From the NCBI GenBank assembly GCA_903934275.1, contig CAIZNF010000328.1:1-13246 (forward strand): a DNA stretch of 13,246 nucleotides. The letters are read 5' to 3'. Positions 12,544 to 13,246 of the stretch are shown piece after piece; within the stretch, counting starts at the first letter, position 1; the number at the start of each line of letters is the position of its first letter. A program made the position numbers and the translations under genes. The DNA comes from an uncultured Nitrosomonadales bacterium. GTDB taxonomy: Bacteria > Pseudomonadota > Gammaproteobacteria > Burkholderiales > Gallionellaceae. Below the pieces are notes generated by a model. The model searched no databases, was not told the DNA's origin, and was given only the letters and a program-made list of their open reading frames with translations.

Positions 12544-13246
12544 GTGTATTCATTCGCCCGGCTTCTGCGTATTTCCGCGTTCCCAGTTTTCGCTATTACT
12601 CTATTTCTCGGTTTATCCGCACCGCTGCTGGCGGCTGGTGATGATTTCAAAACCATAACAACCGAAGACCTAAAAGGGATGCTCGACGAAAAGAAGGATT
12701 TCACCCTCGTGGATGCCCGGACAAAGGAAGAATACCAAGAGGCTCACATTGGATCGGCGGTGAATATCCAGGAAAAGACCTTTGAAGAACAGGCCGCGCT
12801 GCTGCCTGCTGGCAAGAATACCTTGCTCGTTTTTTACTGCAACGGAGTCAAGTGCGGCAAGAGCAAGAAGGTTGCAGCCAAGGCGCAGGGTGCTGGATAC
12901 ACCAACATCCTCGTATACCTCGAAGGCTTTCCGGTCTGGGAAGAGAAAGGGATGCCGATCATCACCGGGCCAGGGTATGGAAAAAAGATTGAGACCAATA
13001 AACTCACCCCGCCCGACATACAGAAGATCATCTCGGATCAAAAGCAGGAGTATGTGATAGTTGACGTGCGCGCCGAGTCCGAGTTCGCCGAAGGGCACAT
13101 TCCGACTGCCATCAATATCCCGTCCGAGACCTTTTCCATCAAATCTGGCGTTCTGCCAAAAGATAAAAAAATCGTGGTGTACTGCAACAACGGGGGCAGG
13201 AGCTCCATCGCGTACCAGAAGCTGATCCGGTTAGCTTATCCCAATA
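12544..13246 (+). CDS. Exported protein with two rhodanese domains (partial at right edge)
   Basis: An open frame of 234 codons to the window edge, starting with GTG preceded by a strong AGGAGG (12533-12538) five bases away. Residues 1-31 are a signal peptide: basic start, hydrophobic core AFPVFAITLFLGL, cleavage near APLLA-AG. Domain 1 (about 35-140) has VDARTKEEYQEAHI and the active-site loop VFYCNGVKCGKS (Cys99, with Cys104 also present). Domain 2 (about 153 onward) has VDVRAESEFAEGHIP and VVYCNNGGRSS (Cys214, with the C-x4-R loop). Both catalytic cysteines are present, so both domains may carry persulfide sulfur in the periplasm. It is divergent from arsS. Codon use favours AAG for lysine in the first half, and the protein is Lys-rich, possibly a sign of transfer. 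No substrate can be named. Confidence 0.88.
   Translation, partial: MYSFARLLRISAFPVFAITLFLGLSAPLLAAGDDFKTITTEDLKGMLDEKKDFTLVDARTKEEYQEAHIGSAVNIQEKTFEEQAALLPAGKNTLLVFYCNGVKCGKSKKVAAKAQGAGYTNILVYLEGFPVWEEKGMPIITGPGYGKKIETNKLTPPDIQKIISDQKQEYVIVDVRAESEFAEGHIPTAINIPSETFSIKSGVLPKDKKIVVYCNNGGRSSIAYQKLIRLAYPN

Noticed and set aside
12230..12658. A 142-codon plus-strand frame running into the rhodanese gene
   Set aside because: It overlaps the signal-peptide region of the rhodanese in another frame, while the rhodanese has a strong Shine-Dalgarno and clear domains.

Overview
The window looks like a chromosomal segment of a betaproteobacterium, most likely from the Nitrosomonadales/Gallionellaceae group. 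This is inferred from gene content and order (nadD-rsfS-rlmH-maf-rng, an sspA-sspB pair, an htrA-nif3 divergent pair). No taxonomic search could be run.

Layout, left to right. 1-477: no convincing gene; it holds a GC-rich hairpin and the probable terminator of the next gene. 478-1632 (minus): a membrane-anchored HtrA/DegS-type serine protease with one PDZ domain. 1756-2502 (plus): a Nif3/YbgI metal-binding protein, divergent from the protease. 2758-3823 (minus): sspB and sspA (ClpXP adaptor and RNA-polymerase-associated GST-fold protein), transcribed sspA to sspB and closed by a strong terminator. 4082-4699 (plus): 5-formyltetrahydrofolate cyclo-ligase. Its stop codon abuts a 142-bp MITE-like palindrome, followed by a 62-codon fragment of an AAA/SMC-type ATPase that overlaps the start of nadD.

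5034-8793 (plus): a tightly packed housekeeping operon for NAD synthesis, ribosome maturation and silencing, nucleotide-pool cleaning and RNA processing: nadD, rsfS, rlmH, maf, rng. rsfS overlaps nadD. maf and rng are joined by a 14-codon stop/start relay built on a 14-bp tandem duplication. 8794-9003 holds no recognisable gene.

9004-11962 (minus): a four-gene operon, read arsS, TVP38/TMEM64 membrane protein, family-2 glycosyltransferase (TIGR04283 type), DUF2064/TIGR04282 transferase. This is the arsenosugar-type radical SAM neighbourhood, and is the most metabolically distinctive part of the window. The ArsM methyltransferase expected in that pathway is not seen here. 11963-12543 is about 580 bp without a supported gene. 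12544-13246 (plus): an exported two-domain rhodanese with a GTG start, cut by the right edge.

Small palindromes with GTAG/GTGG heads recur between genes (424-447, 2592-2613, 6076-6100) and look like REP-type elements. I saw no tRNA, rRNA, CRISPR array or complete insertion sequence.
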